A stretch of 64,000 bases of DNA from assembly GCF_947623445.1 (NCBI RefSeq), contig NC_135242.1, forward strand, positions 1,612,001-1,676,000, written 5' to 3'. Made by a program: the position numbers and the translations under genes. Under the pieces are notes generated by a model. That model did no database searches. It was not told the origin of the DNA and worked only from the letters and a program-made list of their open reading frames with translations. The DNA is from Clavelina lepadiformis (Eukaryota > Chordata > Ascidiacea > Aplousobranchia > Clavelinidae). Numbering within the stretch: the first letter of the stretch is position 1; the number at the start of each line of letters is the position of its first letter. This document shows, piece after piece, positions 23,101-33,096 of the stretch.

Positions 23101-24600
23101 TTGCTGTTCATTACAGAATATACGACAACCGTGGAGCACATAAAAGGTTCTGATAACGTGGTGGCGGATCTTTTGTCAAGGTCTCATATTGGAACACCCA
23201 ACATTAATGCTATTTCCAGTTTTCCGCCGCCTTTGGAATATGAGAAAATAGCAGAAGCTCAAACCACAGATCCTGCCATTCAAAAACTACGCGCCGCGAC
23301 AACAGCACTCAAGCTTCAAGACTGCAAGCTGCCCAATAACGACGTCACGATTCTTTGTGACGTGTCCGCCGATGCAGAGCGTGTACTAGTCCCGTCGTCC
23401 TTCCAGCGCCAAGTATTTTTGCACCTACACAATTTATCGCACCCTGGAAAGAAAGCCACCATCAAGCTCATCAAGGAACGATTTATCTGGACAGGAATGT
23501 GTAAACAGATTGCGACCTGGGTCCAGCAATGCCCAAACTGTCAAGAAGGAAAAATTTTCCGTCACACCAAAACCGCACCAGGGACATTTAAGATTCCGGA
23601 TGGTCGATTTTCGGATGTAGCAATTGACTTAATTGGACCACTTCCAACCTCACACGGCTATAAATACATTCTTACGTGTATTGACAGATATACTCGTTTC
23701 GTTCAAGCCATACCAATCCCGGATGCTACCACAGAAACCGTCGCCGCTTACTTTGTAAATCACTGGTGTTCCTTGGTCGGCGTTCCAGTCATTCTCACAA
23801 GCGACCGTGGACCATGTTTCACAAGTTCCGCTTGGGCGGAAATTATGCGATCTCTAGGCATTCAACACAATCTAACAACTTCTTACCATCCCCAGTCCAA
23901 TGGAATCACGGAACGTGCAAATGCGGAGATCAAGCGCGCCATCAAGTGTTCCGACGAACCAGAGCGTTGGTTTCACAAACTGGGCTTTATTGTTCTGGCG
24001 CTGCGAAATCGCTATCTGCAGGACCTGAAATGTACACCAGCTGAGTTAACTTTTGGACACACCTTACGTCTTCCAGGTGGTTTCTTTTCAGACTCTAAGC
24101 TTGCCTCTGCAGTTCCTACATCCAGCTACCTTGGTGCCTATCGAGACTTCATCAACGACCTGCAGTTTACGCCAACAACCGCGCATACGAAATTCATACA
24201 GCCCTATGTTCATCCGGATTTGAAACATTGTGACCGCGTATATGTGCGCTGTGACCATGTCAAAAGAGCGTTGGAACGCCCTTACGTTGGCCCGTTTCCA
24301 GTATTGGAAAGATACGAAAAGTATTTTGTTATTTCTCGACAGGGGAAACCGGACCGCGTCTCCCTCGACCGTTTAAAGCCTAGCTACACTATCGATATTG
24401 AGGCCCCTTTAGCACCAACAACGGAATTTTTCCTTGCAGACACAAGATCCTGCTCCGCAGCCATTGCCCTCCACCTCTGCGAGACAAGAAACGGTACCAC
24501 CAACTGTCACCGCCACGGAGCCAACAGAACCTCCTGCGGTTATAAAGACGTCTCGAGCTTGTCGCAAAATCATTCCACCGAAACGTTTCAAAAATTATAA
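23101..24600 (+). pseudogene. pol: Pol, second part: integrase
   Basis: Same frame as the RT part, with no gap after the TAA. The N-terminal HHCC zinc site is visible (HLHNLSHPGKK, then CPNCQEGK). The core has the DDE arrangement: Asp in DVAIDLIGP, Asp in TSDRGPCF and Glu in ITERANAEIKR. The C-terminal part includes a basic DNA-binding-like region (RVYVRCDHVKRALERPYVGP). No chromodomain recognised. The last 55 codons overlap the reading of the env frame. It would integrate the cDNA into nuclear DNA, but needs readthrough of the upstream stop. Confidence 0.9.
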
Positions 24601-24607
24601 AAGCAAC

Positions 24608-26533
24608 ATGTTCATTTGCTTGATGCTTTCGTGCCTCTGCTTGTTCTCCTCAGCCGAACAGAGGAACTTCCAACAAGCGGACCAGGAATTTCTACTATGC
24701 CAACGTTCGCATTCACTTGGGTTGTATACCTTTGATGACGACATGCATTGCCAAAAGCAGACACCCTTCACCATACACAACTGCTCGGCTACAGTGTTTG
24801 CTCCAGATCTGCATCTCCAGAAGATTCCAGCAACAGTTTGTACTTCACAGAGCACCTGGGGCACCATGTACTTCTTTTTTGGGAGTTACCAGAAATCGGC
24901 CAATACCATTGACGCTCACCCACCTTACAATCAGAAATGTACGTCTTGGAATGAAACCAAGGTCTCATCGAATGGCCCACTCATTCAATCTGATCCGGCG
25001 GCGTACTCAACACGGAATGCCGTTCATTACAAGAATGTCTGGCCGACTTCAGAGTCAGGGACTGTAACCAACGACTTCCTGTATCAAACAACAATCTACT
25101 ACGACTACGTCACAGACACAATGACGTCGTCGCTGGGATCGCTTGCTTCGTGCTCAATTGAGCGTGGATATTGCCTAACGGGCAATCGTATGTTTATATG
25201 GCGAGTACCCGCGCGTATCAACTGCCCCCCTACCAAGCCGCTTGGATCACATAAGATGCTACTTCATTACAACTCCACGTCCTTGTATAGAGTTTCCTTA
25301 CCTGACCTGGGAATCTCCGTACATCACTGGAGAAAGTGTTCCGCACGTGCGAAAAGCTGCTATGGGAAAAATATTCACTGCGACAACAACAACTTTATCT
25401 TTCGCTACCAACAATGTACAGAGCTCGACAGACTCGCTCTTTTTCGCCCTAGTCTGCCAAGGCGTGTATCGGATCATACGCCACACTCGGAATTCTCGAG
25501 ACTTCTGGCAACCTTTGACGGACAACAGGACGATCTCATTTCCGAAGTTCTCACTACTTTCAACGAAGACAACAAGTTCCTACATTGTCAACTCACGAAG
25601 CTGATTGGCACACTCTACAAAGCAGTTGGAAAGATTTTCCCCACTGAAATACTGTCTTCCACTCTTGGACATCAAGCCATGGGTTCCAACCTTGGAGATT
25701 TTATGTCCAGAGCAACATGTCACTCTATCAACGGTACTGTCTTACCGTCACTTGCGTACCGCAACGCGTTCAGTCAACGCCCTCTCATCCTTTATCGCGA
25801 TCAAAACGGCCACAGTCAATACGGCCAACTCATCTCAGACAACATTGTCTTACCGGGAGTTCATCTGCTGGATTCGTATCGACCAGCTAGAAGTTTTGTC
25901 TTCCGAGTTCATGGGGACACTGTCCTTCATCACAACTACACCTTATCGCACGAACATGTGCAGGTGCACCAACTCAACTTACCTTTGTCGACTAGACACA
26001 TCAACTACAACGCTTCCGACTACGAGAAGATTCTCAACGAGCTACCTGGCTTCGACTCGTTCACTGACTTTCAATCGCTGCTCAGCTCTATGTCTGAAGC
26101 CAACCTGCTTAAGGAGAAAATGCGAAATGTCATAACAAGTCTTACTACTACTGATGAAATGATGATCAACGGCTCATACGTCGCAGACACGTTCGCGCAC
26201 GCCGCAAAACAAACACTACTGCTTGCATTGTCACAGATTACGAATCCATTTCTCTCAGCCCTTATCTTCATCCTACAGCTACTTGCCATGATGTGGGCCT
26301 TCTGTCATACCATCGGGTTTATCCGATCATCTCCGCAGCATTTGCGGTATGCCAGATCTCTTGTATCCCGGATTCACGCTGGACGCAGCCATCGAGATGC
26401 ACCTCCACAACAAGCTCAACCGTCGCCCTTGCTTCGACGTCCTCGTAATCAACCGATTTCTCCTCGATCCTCTGATGACGCGCCGCCCGCTGCGTCGTCC
26501 CGTGATGAGTTCGCGGACACAAACACACTTTAA
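24608..26533 (+). CDS. env: Env-like membrane glycoprotein
   Basis: ATG 24608 is chosen because it directly gives a signal-peptide-like hydrophobic start (FICLMLSCLCLFSSA); the same frame is open upstream to 24434 inside pol. About 641 residues, many Cys, and several N-glycosylation sequons (NCS, NET, NST, NGT, NYT, NAS, NGS). A single hydrophobic membrane segment lies near the C-terminus (FLSALIFILQLLAMMWAF), followed by a Pro/Arg-rich tail. This is the layout of a type I viral envelope protein. I could not assign it to a fusion-protein class by eye. It is open throughout and is probably made from a spliced RNA. Confidence 0.8.
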   Translation: MFICLMLSCLCLFSSAEQRNFQQADQEFLLCQRSHSLGLYTFDDDMHCQKQTPFTIHNCSATVFAPDLHLQKIPATVCTSQSTWGTMYFFFGSYQKSANTIDAHPPYNQKCTSWNETKVSSNGPLIQSDPAAYSTRNAVHYKNVWPTSESGTVTNDFLYQTTIYYDYVTDTMTSSLGSLASCSIERGYCLTGNRMFIWRVPARINCPPTKPLGSHKMLLHYNSTSLYRVSLPDLGISVHHWRKCSARAKSCYGKNIHCDNNNFIFRYQQCTELDRLALFRPSLPRRVSDHTPHSEFSRLLATFDGQQDDLISEVLTTFNEDNKFLHCQLTKLIGTLYKAVGKIFPTEILSSTLGHQAMGSNLGDFMSRATCHSINGTVLPSLAYRNAFSQRPLILYRDQNGHSQYGQLISDNIVLPGVHLLDSYRPARSFVFRVHGDTVLHHNYTLSHEHVQVHQLNLPLSTRHINYNASDYEKILNELPGFDSFTDFQSLLSSMSEANLLKEKMRNVITSLTTTDEMMINGSYVADTFAHAAKQTLLLALSQITNPFLSALIFILQLLAMMWAFCHTIGFIRSSPQHLRYARSLVSRIHAGRSHRDAPPQQAQPSPLLRRPRNQPISPRSSDDAPPAASSRDEFADTNTL

Positions 26534-26847
26534 GTTTCATTACCTGTATCAACGCGTTTTTTTTCGGGGCCCCGAATGTCGTATGCATGTAACCATTTGC
26601 CATTTCCCCTTTGTCGTTGTCGACCGACAAATTTCTTGTGTATATCTTGCGTATCGCATGCCTACTAATTACTAACCTTTTCCTTACTACGTCGCCTTGT
26701 CTTACAATTGTATCTTTACCAATTTTTTGTCGCATAGCATGCTCTCCTTCCTACGCATGACCTGAGTTATTCAAATAATTACGCTCAAACCTCTAGTTTC
26801 TATACAGATATTGCCGTCATTACCACTGCTGACAAACAAATTCCAAC

Positions 26848-27405
26848 ATGTCGAAGTTCCCGGGACCCATACCTGACGTACAAATGGACAGTACAATGGC
26901 GGAGGCACCGGTTCCTCCTTGGCCGGCGCGTGCGTTTATCAACCTCGCAATGCCAGACCCACCGATTCCTGATTCACCAGACTCACCGGATGAACAGCAG
27001 GCCCCCGCTCCACAACCGTCGATCATCAGACCGGGAGAACAAGGCTCGGATTACCCCCTGCCCGGGCGGCGGGAGATGGCGGTTTGGAAACAAACAGTAC
27101 TTCATCCGATTTACAAATATTATGAGATATTGGCACCAGACATTTCACAATTAACCGGCATTTCAACAAAGGTCCTAGCATTTTCATCACCACCAACCAC
27201 TTCGGCAGAGGACCTGGAGAGATGGTTCCAGCGACTGGAAGCAATGTTCGACCTCGTTCCACAGATTAGTTGTGAGACCAAAATCTTCACAATGATAGGA
27301 GCCACAGCGGCTGTCCAGGCATCCGACTTGCTGCGGTTGTTCCTCCGCCTGAGAAACTCAATGCCACTTGAAACCCAGGCTTACGAACGGTTCAAGGTTA
27401 TCTGA
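26848..27405 (+). CDS. Fourth ORF: truncated gag-like accessory protein
   Basis: 185 residues, open, between env and the polypurine tract. The first 70 residues are Pro-rich (PDPPIPDSPDSPDEQQAPAP). The C-terminal half (LERWFQRLEAMFDL...DLLRLFLRL...YERFKVI) has the W-x3-LE-x2-F-x-L...LLRL pattern of the N-terminal gag domain and aligns with WISHLEHKF...LLRL in this element's own gag, at low identity. It ends where gag would continue, with no zinc motif. It is probably a duplicated, truncated gag captured as an accessory gene; a role in assembly or self-limitation is speculation. Confidence 0.6.
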   Translation: MSKFPGPIPDVQMDSTMAEAPVPPWPARAFINLAMPDPPIPDSPDSPDEQQAPAPQPSIIRPGEQGSDYPLPGRREMAVWKQTVLHPIYKYYEILAPDISQLTGISTKVLAFSSPPTTSAEDLERWFQRLEAMFDLVPQISCETKIFTMIGATAAVQASDLLRLFLRLRNSMPLETQAYERFKVI

Positions 27406-27576
27406 AACACCGATTGATGTGTGAGACACCCACCAACTGGTAGCAGGCGGTGGCTAATCGGCAACTGCAAAAACTGTAATTACTCTGTTATCTGTACATA
27501 ATCATTGTGTTTGTTTTGTGCTACCCACGTAACCAGGATGTTATTTTTAATTGCCAATTTTTTTGCCTTCTGTAGC

Positions 27577-27586
27577 GGGGGAGGAA
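27577..27586 (+). other. Polypurine tract
   Basis: GGGGGAGGAA lies immediately before the 3' LTR start TGTGGTGG, the standard position for the plus-strand primer. Confidence 0.85.
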
Positions 27587-28384
27587 TGTGGTGGCTTGGG
27601 GCCACACCCAGTGCCATTATATCAATTGTGGAAACATATACGCCAGTTAAACATTGTTCATTGATAAAACAACAGCTAGCATTTAATATTTGCAATGCAG
27701 ATGCAATTCGGCTGCAATCGCATCATTTACAAACTGCAATCATTATGCAACATTGGAAACTTGCACTAAATAACTTTATGTGAAAACGCCGTTTAGTACG
27801 TTACCAGGTGATTTCATAGCATCCGAGTTGAAACTGTAAATAATTCCCATCTGCCAACGCTTTGTGCTTATCGTTCGCACGTTTGAAATGTTCGTGTATT
27901 TTGTGTTGAATATTTCCGTTCACACCGCTCCACGCTGTTATAAGCTTAAACTTTGTGCATGTGCTCGCTCAGTCAGAGATTTTGAATCGTACGAACGTAT
28001 TACGTTAGTCGTGTAAAATGTAATCTCTTAGACTCGTGTAAAATGGAAAATGCTAAGTTTGTGATTGTGTAATAATAATCGGAATCTGTACAGTTCCTAC
28101 AATAAAGGATTGCTTCTGATAAACGGCATCTGTTAATCGTGATAGCTTTCGGCCAGTACCAGTAGTAACACGTTAAGGTTAGAGATTTCTAACCGCACGC
28201 AACCACGGAGTCAGATCATTAATTCGGCAGGTAAATTAAGACCGAATAGCTAGTTAAATCAAGCAGTACCTCCGCACACAGTTTTGCATCGCCAAGCAAA
28301 CGACAGATGGATTTTAGTTACGTTCTGATGAGTCAGATAACCACGCAGTTCTGCAGCTACACTCAGTTTAAAAACCTTCGTGCT
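27587..28384 (+). repeat. 3' LTR
   Basis: 798 bp matching 19054-19851 with four visible substitutions and no gaps. After GTGCT it diverges from the 5' copy, which continues for 33 more bases to a CA. A small deletion at the right border may explain the missing end and missing target duplication. Confidence 0.92.
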
Positions 28385-28691
28385 AGTGTTGGATAAATAA
28401 TACAACCATGCTAGCCATCAGCTGTAGCAGTTTTAAATGTTTAATAAACCATTTAGCAAAATAACCATCAAAGCAACCCAGGAACCTGCCAATTTGTTGC
28501 AAATAAAGTCTTGAGGACCACCGTATAGGATATTTCCGTTATCAAATATTACAGTGACAGAAAATTCGTCTTTAAAGTTAAACTCCACAAAAAAACACTT
28601 GGAACAGATAATGAAATTAAGATATAGGTAATTTAGTTTTCCCAATGGCACACAATTTTAAAACAAATGATTTTGTTCAATGAGTGAAAAA
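28385..28691 (-). other. Presumed 3' UTR of the deiodinase-like gene
   Basis: Lies between the minus-strand stop and the 3' LTR. I found no clear SECIS core (ATGA with its paired GA) on the minus strand here. The LTR insertion may have separated the coding exons from it, or it may lie elsewhere. Confidence 0.35.
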
Positions 28692-29331
28692 TTACGGAGA
28701 AAATTTTACAATATTTTCCAAGTAAGTTATCATCTCTTCGATGTTAAAGTTGTAAGATCCTATCCCGCCGATGTATTTCACTTCTCCATCTAGTACCACG
28801 CACATCCGCTCTGGTAACCCTCCATAGTTGAGGTTTGCTTCGTTCTTCATCGTGTCCACCACAGGTGGGAGAGAAAAATCATCCAAGCTCTGCAAAATTT
28901 CAGCCGCCGATAAACGATCTTCAATTTCACGATGCGTCTTTATTTTAAACCTGCCAAGAAAAATTATTATTTTTAAACCAGTCTCGGGGCGCAATTATTA
29001 CCAGGAAATTTGTCAAGTGCAGGTGACATAAACATTGCGTTTATCACATGTGCATTTTAATCAACATTTTTTTTATTTGCTAAATGACATAACCTTTTCA
29101 CTAACTTATAAAAGCTAAGCCGTCAATTGGAAAAGCGATACTGAATTTCAGCTGGGCCTACTTGATTTGTTCGAACGACCAGCCATCAAGAGCGTGTATT
29201 TCGTCGATGTGGACGACCACAAAATCGACCATGTCCCTGTACATCCGCGAAATCATGCCAAGTTTATCGAGGCTTGTGACAAATGGGGGTCAGGAACCAA
29301 ATATTTCCATGAAAACATGAAATCCATCAAA
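28692..29331 (-). CDS. Iodothyronine-deiodinase-like selenoprotein, last two exons
   Basis: Deiodinases remove iodine from thyroid hormones using a selenocysteine. The exon at 29162-29331 begins after a tgtccctttag acceptor and encodes EIFGS, an in-frame TGA (29290-29292), PPFVTS, then VVVHIDEIHALDGWSF, matching the family's GSCTUPPF and YIEEAHxSDGWAF blocks. The exon at 28692-28950 follows a ttttcttggcag acceptor in phase and gives IEDRLSAAEIL, VVDTMKNEANLNYGGLPERM and SYNFNIEEM up to a TAA. The active site seems two residues short (GS-U instead of GS-x-x-U). No first exon with a membrane anchor was found, so this may be a partial or decaying copy. Flank: a young LTR element 300 bp downstream. 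Confidence 0.75.
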
Positions 29332-30063
29332 CTAAAGGGACAAACAACGCACCAATTACAAATCAACAAGCGATGTAAAATTACATTCATTTCAATTAAA
29401 CCTAACCTTAAAATTATAGCATTTACTCAGGCGCTGTTTGCGTTTGTAACATTAAATTCTGAGCTATGCGCTTTTGTAAAACTAATGTGGAAACGGTAAT
29501 ATACATGTTTATTCAAAACTCATTTTCGGTTTGCTCTGAGAAATGTATGTAACTGGATTGCTGTGCACTTGAAGTAGCCTCAGAGATATGTTTAGTAAAA
29601 ATAAAAAAGAAATTAAGATTTCATTATAGTAAACGGAGGCTTTGCCTGCCATGCTTTTGATTTGCACTTTATTAATTGTGCGTTGCCGTTTAATTTATAC
29701 TACTGTTTATTAATTGTCTGTTGTTGTTGTGTGCTTAATGATTAAACTGAAAGTTTGACAAAAATTTCGACATTAGTCCGCAGCAAAAGTCCACATTTAT
29801 GTGCCGACTCGCAAACTTTCCGTGCATATGGCAGTGCGTGACAACTTGAAGAACTTCAGTTTCAAGATAGACAAATTTGTCACCATCTTCAAGACAATTA
29901 GCGAACAATAGGGTGAGCAATTAAGTCCAAGATTAAGAAAAGCATACAACAACCTTTTGAGACTCATATACCATCGATCGCAATAAACAGTTCAACTGAC
30001 AAACATTGTAGTGAAATGGGTTAACCTTACAGGTTAAGGTACAATAAAAAACCATTTCATTAC
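29332..30063. other. Interval without recognised gene
   Basis: If the deiodinase gene is complete, upstream exons should lie here or beyond on the minus strand; I could not identify one. It contains the inverted repeat TTAACCT-tac-AGGTTAA at 30021-30037. Confidence 0.35.
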
Positions 30064-30643
30064 AATCACCCGCTTGAATAATATGTAGGTATATTTTTCG
30101 CACAAGTTTAATATTTAAAAATACTCGGCTCTGTGCTCGAGCGATGAGGATTCATCTCCCCGTTTAGTTCGTGTAAAGACTTTTCCCAGTCCGAAGATAA
30201 AGATTATCATGCCACATCACCATAAAGTATTCATCGCTGAACTTAAAGAATATGTTACGCTGCAATGGGAGAATCTAGGTTTTGTTGAAACATTGTCACG
30301 CAAAGGGGTAATCCCCTGTGAATTCACTTACTGTTCGCTTGTTTAGCTTACTCAGCTGAAGCAAAAACAGAGCCAGGTTTAATTACTGTCGGAGTGGACA
30401 TTTTAGATGTAATACGCGTTAAATACTTGGTAGTTACTAATTTGCTGATGCCAGAAACGCTAGTAAATTCCTCTACACGATAAATAAAAAATTGAAAATA
30501 TTGAAATTTAGTTGCTAAGTTCTTCATTTTCAACGATTTGCAAACTAGGCCTACGCAGTGCCACTGGCTCAAATTACAGATGTTTTCTGAAATGGTATTG
30601 CACACCAGAATAAACGTATGTCTCCAAACTATGTCACTATAAT
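30064..30643. repeat. Segmental duplication D1, copy 1
   Basis: About 580 bp nearly identical to 37242-37820 (aatcacccg start, aaatactcggctc, cgcgttaaatacttggtag, tatgtcactataat end). No coding frame is kept. Copies flank the region holding the 31027 gene and transposon copy B, so the segment probably moved with a larger duplication. Confidence 0.85.
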
Positions 30644-30900
30644 GTCACGGAGTGGACATTTTAGATGTACAGTCAACCCTCGATTTAACGTAGAAATGCG
30701 GACCAGCAGCAGTCCATTGCTAGAAAGTCCGTTAATCGAAAATAACATACTCCCACTACTGTACAGTGTACAGTCAAGTACTCTGCAATAGCATAGACCA
30801 AGGGTGGGCAAACATTTTGTACTGAGGGCCGCATTAGAAAAAATGTATTTGTATGTAATGAATTAATATGCTACCGTATTTGAATATTTTGTATATTAAT
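30644..30900. repeat. Transposon-end remnants
   Basis: TACAGTCAACCCTCGATTT (from 30667) looks like a pogo/Tigger-type end after a TA, and gggtgggcaaac...gagggccgcatt (30802-30835) looks like a hAT MITE end. No matching partner ends or target duplications were identified, so both are probably fragments. Confidence 0.4.
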
Positions 30901-31026
30901 TATTTGTATATTTTTTATTCCAACAGTTTTGGTTACATATTATCAGTTTTCCTCTATCAAGAAAATCTTCAAATATTTGAAGTTCTTTTCAGCAAATAGA
31001 TTATTAAGTTGTATGATAATCAAGCA

Positions 31027-32181
31027 ATGGAGTGTCATCCAGTTGGTATGGAAGTTCACGTTTTGTTACAAGCAATCAGTGATATGATTTCACAAGAATT
31101 TAAATCAATGCGACAAGACATGAGAAAAGAATTTGTAAAAATGCAAGAAAGCATGGAAGATGTGGTTTCAACGCTTCTTGCAGAGACAAAAAGAACTGAA
31201 ACCATGAATAATGCAATGCCAGTTGAAGAATCATCACAAATAAAAGTTGTAAAGTCAGATATCAGCCTTAATATTAAGAAAGTTTATTCCGAGAAGGCAC
31301 CAGTCTTTCCTTTTGTTGAAGTTATCAAAGAAGAACCTTTGCTGTTGGAAGAATATGAGGTTTCACAGACTGAGATTGATAACCCAAATATATCCATGTT
31401 AAATAAAATTCCTCCTCAATCAGATATTCGAGTAAATGCCACGGTTGAAATTGTTAAACCACAAAGCTGTGTTGCAAGAAACTCAGATGAAGAAAGCAGC
31501 GATTCTGTGGAGATGATTCTCAACAAACCTACTGCAATTGAAAGAATCAATGCTTGCAAAGTTGATGCTCAGTTTCCTGTTGGAAATAACAAAGAAAAGC
31601 ATTTTTCTTACAATTTTTGTGAAAAATCATTGAAATACAAAAAAAACTTGAAAGTTCATCTAAAAACTCACACAAGTGAGCGACCTCATCAATGCCAAGT
31701 TTGTCAAACGTCATTTATCCGAAATGGAAGTTTGCAGCGTCATATGAGAATCCACACTGGAGAGCGACCTTATCAATGCGATGTGTGCCATAAATCATTT
31801 TCCGATAGTAGCAATTTGAAAACTCATATGAGAACTCACTCTGGAGAGCAAACTTATAAATGTGATGTTTGCGACAAGTCATTTTGCGTTAGAAACAATT
31901 GGAAAACTCATATGAGAACTCATACTGGAGAACGACCGTATCAATGCCAGCTGTGTGAAAAGGCATTTACTCAAAACGGCAATTTGAAAACTCATATGAG
32001 AATCCACACTGGAGAGCAACCTTATCAATGCGATGTGTGCCACAAGTCATTTACCCAAAGCAACAGTTTAAAAACTCATATGAGAACTCACACTGGAGAG
32101 CGACCTTATCAATGCCATGTGTGCCACAAGTCCTACACCCAAAACAGCAGTTTAAAATCTCATATGAGTACTCACACTTAA
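31027..32181 (+). CDS. C2H2 zinc-finger protein, type-1 module, 6-7 fingers
   Basis: 384 residues from ATG 31027 (MECHPVGMEV), preceded by the leader and a cttttcag acceptor-like site. The module has ISDMISQEFKSMRQDMRKEF and VEVIKEEPLLLEEYE. The first finger has lost a Cys (FSYNFCEKS); six canonical fingers follow with helices such as IRNGSLQRH, SDSSNLKTH, CVRNNWKTH and TQSNSLKTH. The last finger ends at HT followed by TAA, where GGA is expected in the linker, and remnants continue beyond. Finger order parallels part of the 3646 gene, so the two are close paralogs. Probable nuclear DNA-binding factor, target unknown. Confidence 0.85.
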   Translation: MECHPVGMEVHVLLQAISDMISQEFKSMRQDMRKEFVKMQESMEDVVSTLLAETKRTETMNNAMPVEESSQIKVVKSDISLNIKKVYSEKAPVFPFVEVIKEEPLLLEEYEVSQTEIDNPNISMLNKIPPQSDIRVNATVEIVKPQSCVARNSDEESSDSVEMILNKPTAIERINACKVDAQFPVGNNKEKHFSYNFCEKSLKYKKNLKVHLKTHTSERPHQCQVCQTSFIRNGSLQRHMRIHTGERPYQCDVCHKSFSDSSNLKTHMRTHSGEQTYKCDVCDKSFCVRNNWKTHMRTHTGERPYQCQLCEKAFTQNGNLKTHMRIHTGEQPYQCDVCHKSFTQSNSLKTHMRTHTGERPYQCHVCHKSYTQNSSLKSHMSTHT

Positions 32182-33096
32182 CAGCGACCTTTTCATTGCC
32201 AGGTGAGTGAGAAATCTTTTACCCTAAATAATCATTTAACAGCTCATATGAGAATCCACACTGGGGCGCGACCTTATCAATGCCAAGTGTATCAAAAGTA
32301 ATTTTCCAAAAGAGCAATTTGCGGAATCATGAAACTATTTACACTGGAAAGAGACCTTGACAATGTTTGTTTTTTTACGAAAACACGTTTGCGTTGAAAC
32401 GATAATTATTAACACTCATATTGGGGCAATGTAAATATTTTTGGACAGAAATTAACTTTGTGAAACATTTACAAAACATTTTTCCAGATACTGCATCCAT
32501 TTTTTTGTGCTGTTTTTTTCCAGTTTTATCAATAACTTTGTATGTTTCAAGAAACATAAATTTTCCCTATGTGTTTATTTTTGGCAAATATGTTGTTTTT
32601 TCATGAAGTTTATTCAAAGACTATGTCAGTTTTTCCTTTTGTTGATGCTATCAAATAAAAACCTTTGCTGTTGCAGCAATGGGGTATTTCTGAAACTGAT
32701 CGACCAAGTATATCCATTTCAACAATGTTTTCTCATCAATCGGAGGTTGGAGTAAGGACCACAGTTAAAATAGTTGTTTCTTGAAGTTGTATTGAAAGAA
32801 ATTCAGATGAAGAATGCAGCGATTCTGTAGAAATGTTTTTCGTTGAACCAAGCGCAAGTGATAGAAACAATGCCTTGCAAAGTTGATGCTCGGTTGTTTG
32901 TTGGAAATTACAAAGAAATTTGTTTTTCGTGCAATTTTTGTGAAAAATCATTCAAACGCCTAACAATCTTTAAAGCTTATCTAAGAACTCTCACAGTAGA
33001 ATGACCTTATCAATACATCGTTTGTGAAAAGTCATTTTCCTGAAGCCTTTATTTCAAAAAGTATATGAGAATCCACATCCGAGAGCATAATTATTA
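32182..33096 (+). pseudogene. Finger tail and type-2 acidic-region relic
   Basis: Finger remnants to about 32370. After a noncoding 3' region, from about 32625, comes a decayed type-2 acidic segment (atcaaataaaaacctttgctg has TAA inside the IKEEP core) and broken fingers. The paralog at 58676-59120 is closely similar but less decayed. Interrupted at 33097 by transposon copy B. Confidence 0.7.

Larger units (their letters stand above)
19054..28384 (+). mobile_element. Full-length Ty3/gypsy-type LTR retrotransposon with env
   Basis: About 9.3 kb with LTRs, primer-binding-site candidate, gag, pol, env, a fourth ORF and a polypurine tract. I count four differences between the two aligned 798-bp LTRs, so insertion is recent. 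Pol order (protease, RT, RNase H, integrase) and YLDD fit Ty3/gypsy. The gag finger spacing CYYHARFGRDARCCHPSC matches the unusual CHCC gag motif I know from the CsRn1 group. No target duplication is visible: the left flank ends GAACC, the right begins AGTGTTGG. The base composition is much more GC-balanced than the surroundings. Confidence 0.95.

Noticed and set aside
24434..24607. Long start for env at 24434
   Set aside because: This part overlaps integrase in another frame and precedes a clear signal peptide at 24608; used only as possible spliced leader sequence.
28433..28651. Minus-strand 72-codon ORF after the deiodinase-like stop
   Set aside because: No similarity to any family; lies in the presumed 3' UTR.
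29735..29920. Minus-strand ORF as the first deiodinase exon
   Set aside because: No membrane anchor or conserved upstream block could be aligned; not supported.
30120..30210. U4 snRNA-like stretch in D1 (ATGAGG followed 35 bases later by ACTTTTCCCA)
   Set aside because: Spacing and the 10-mer resemble U4, but the U6-pairing stems and Sm site are not recognisable, and the second copy changes some of the bases. Treated as a duplicated unknown segment.
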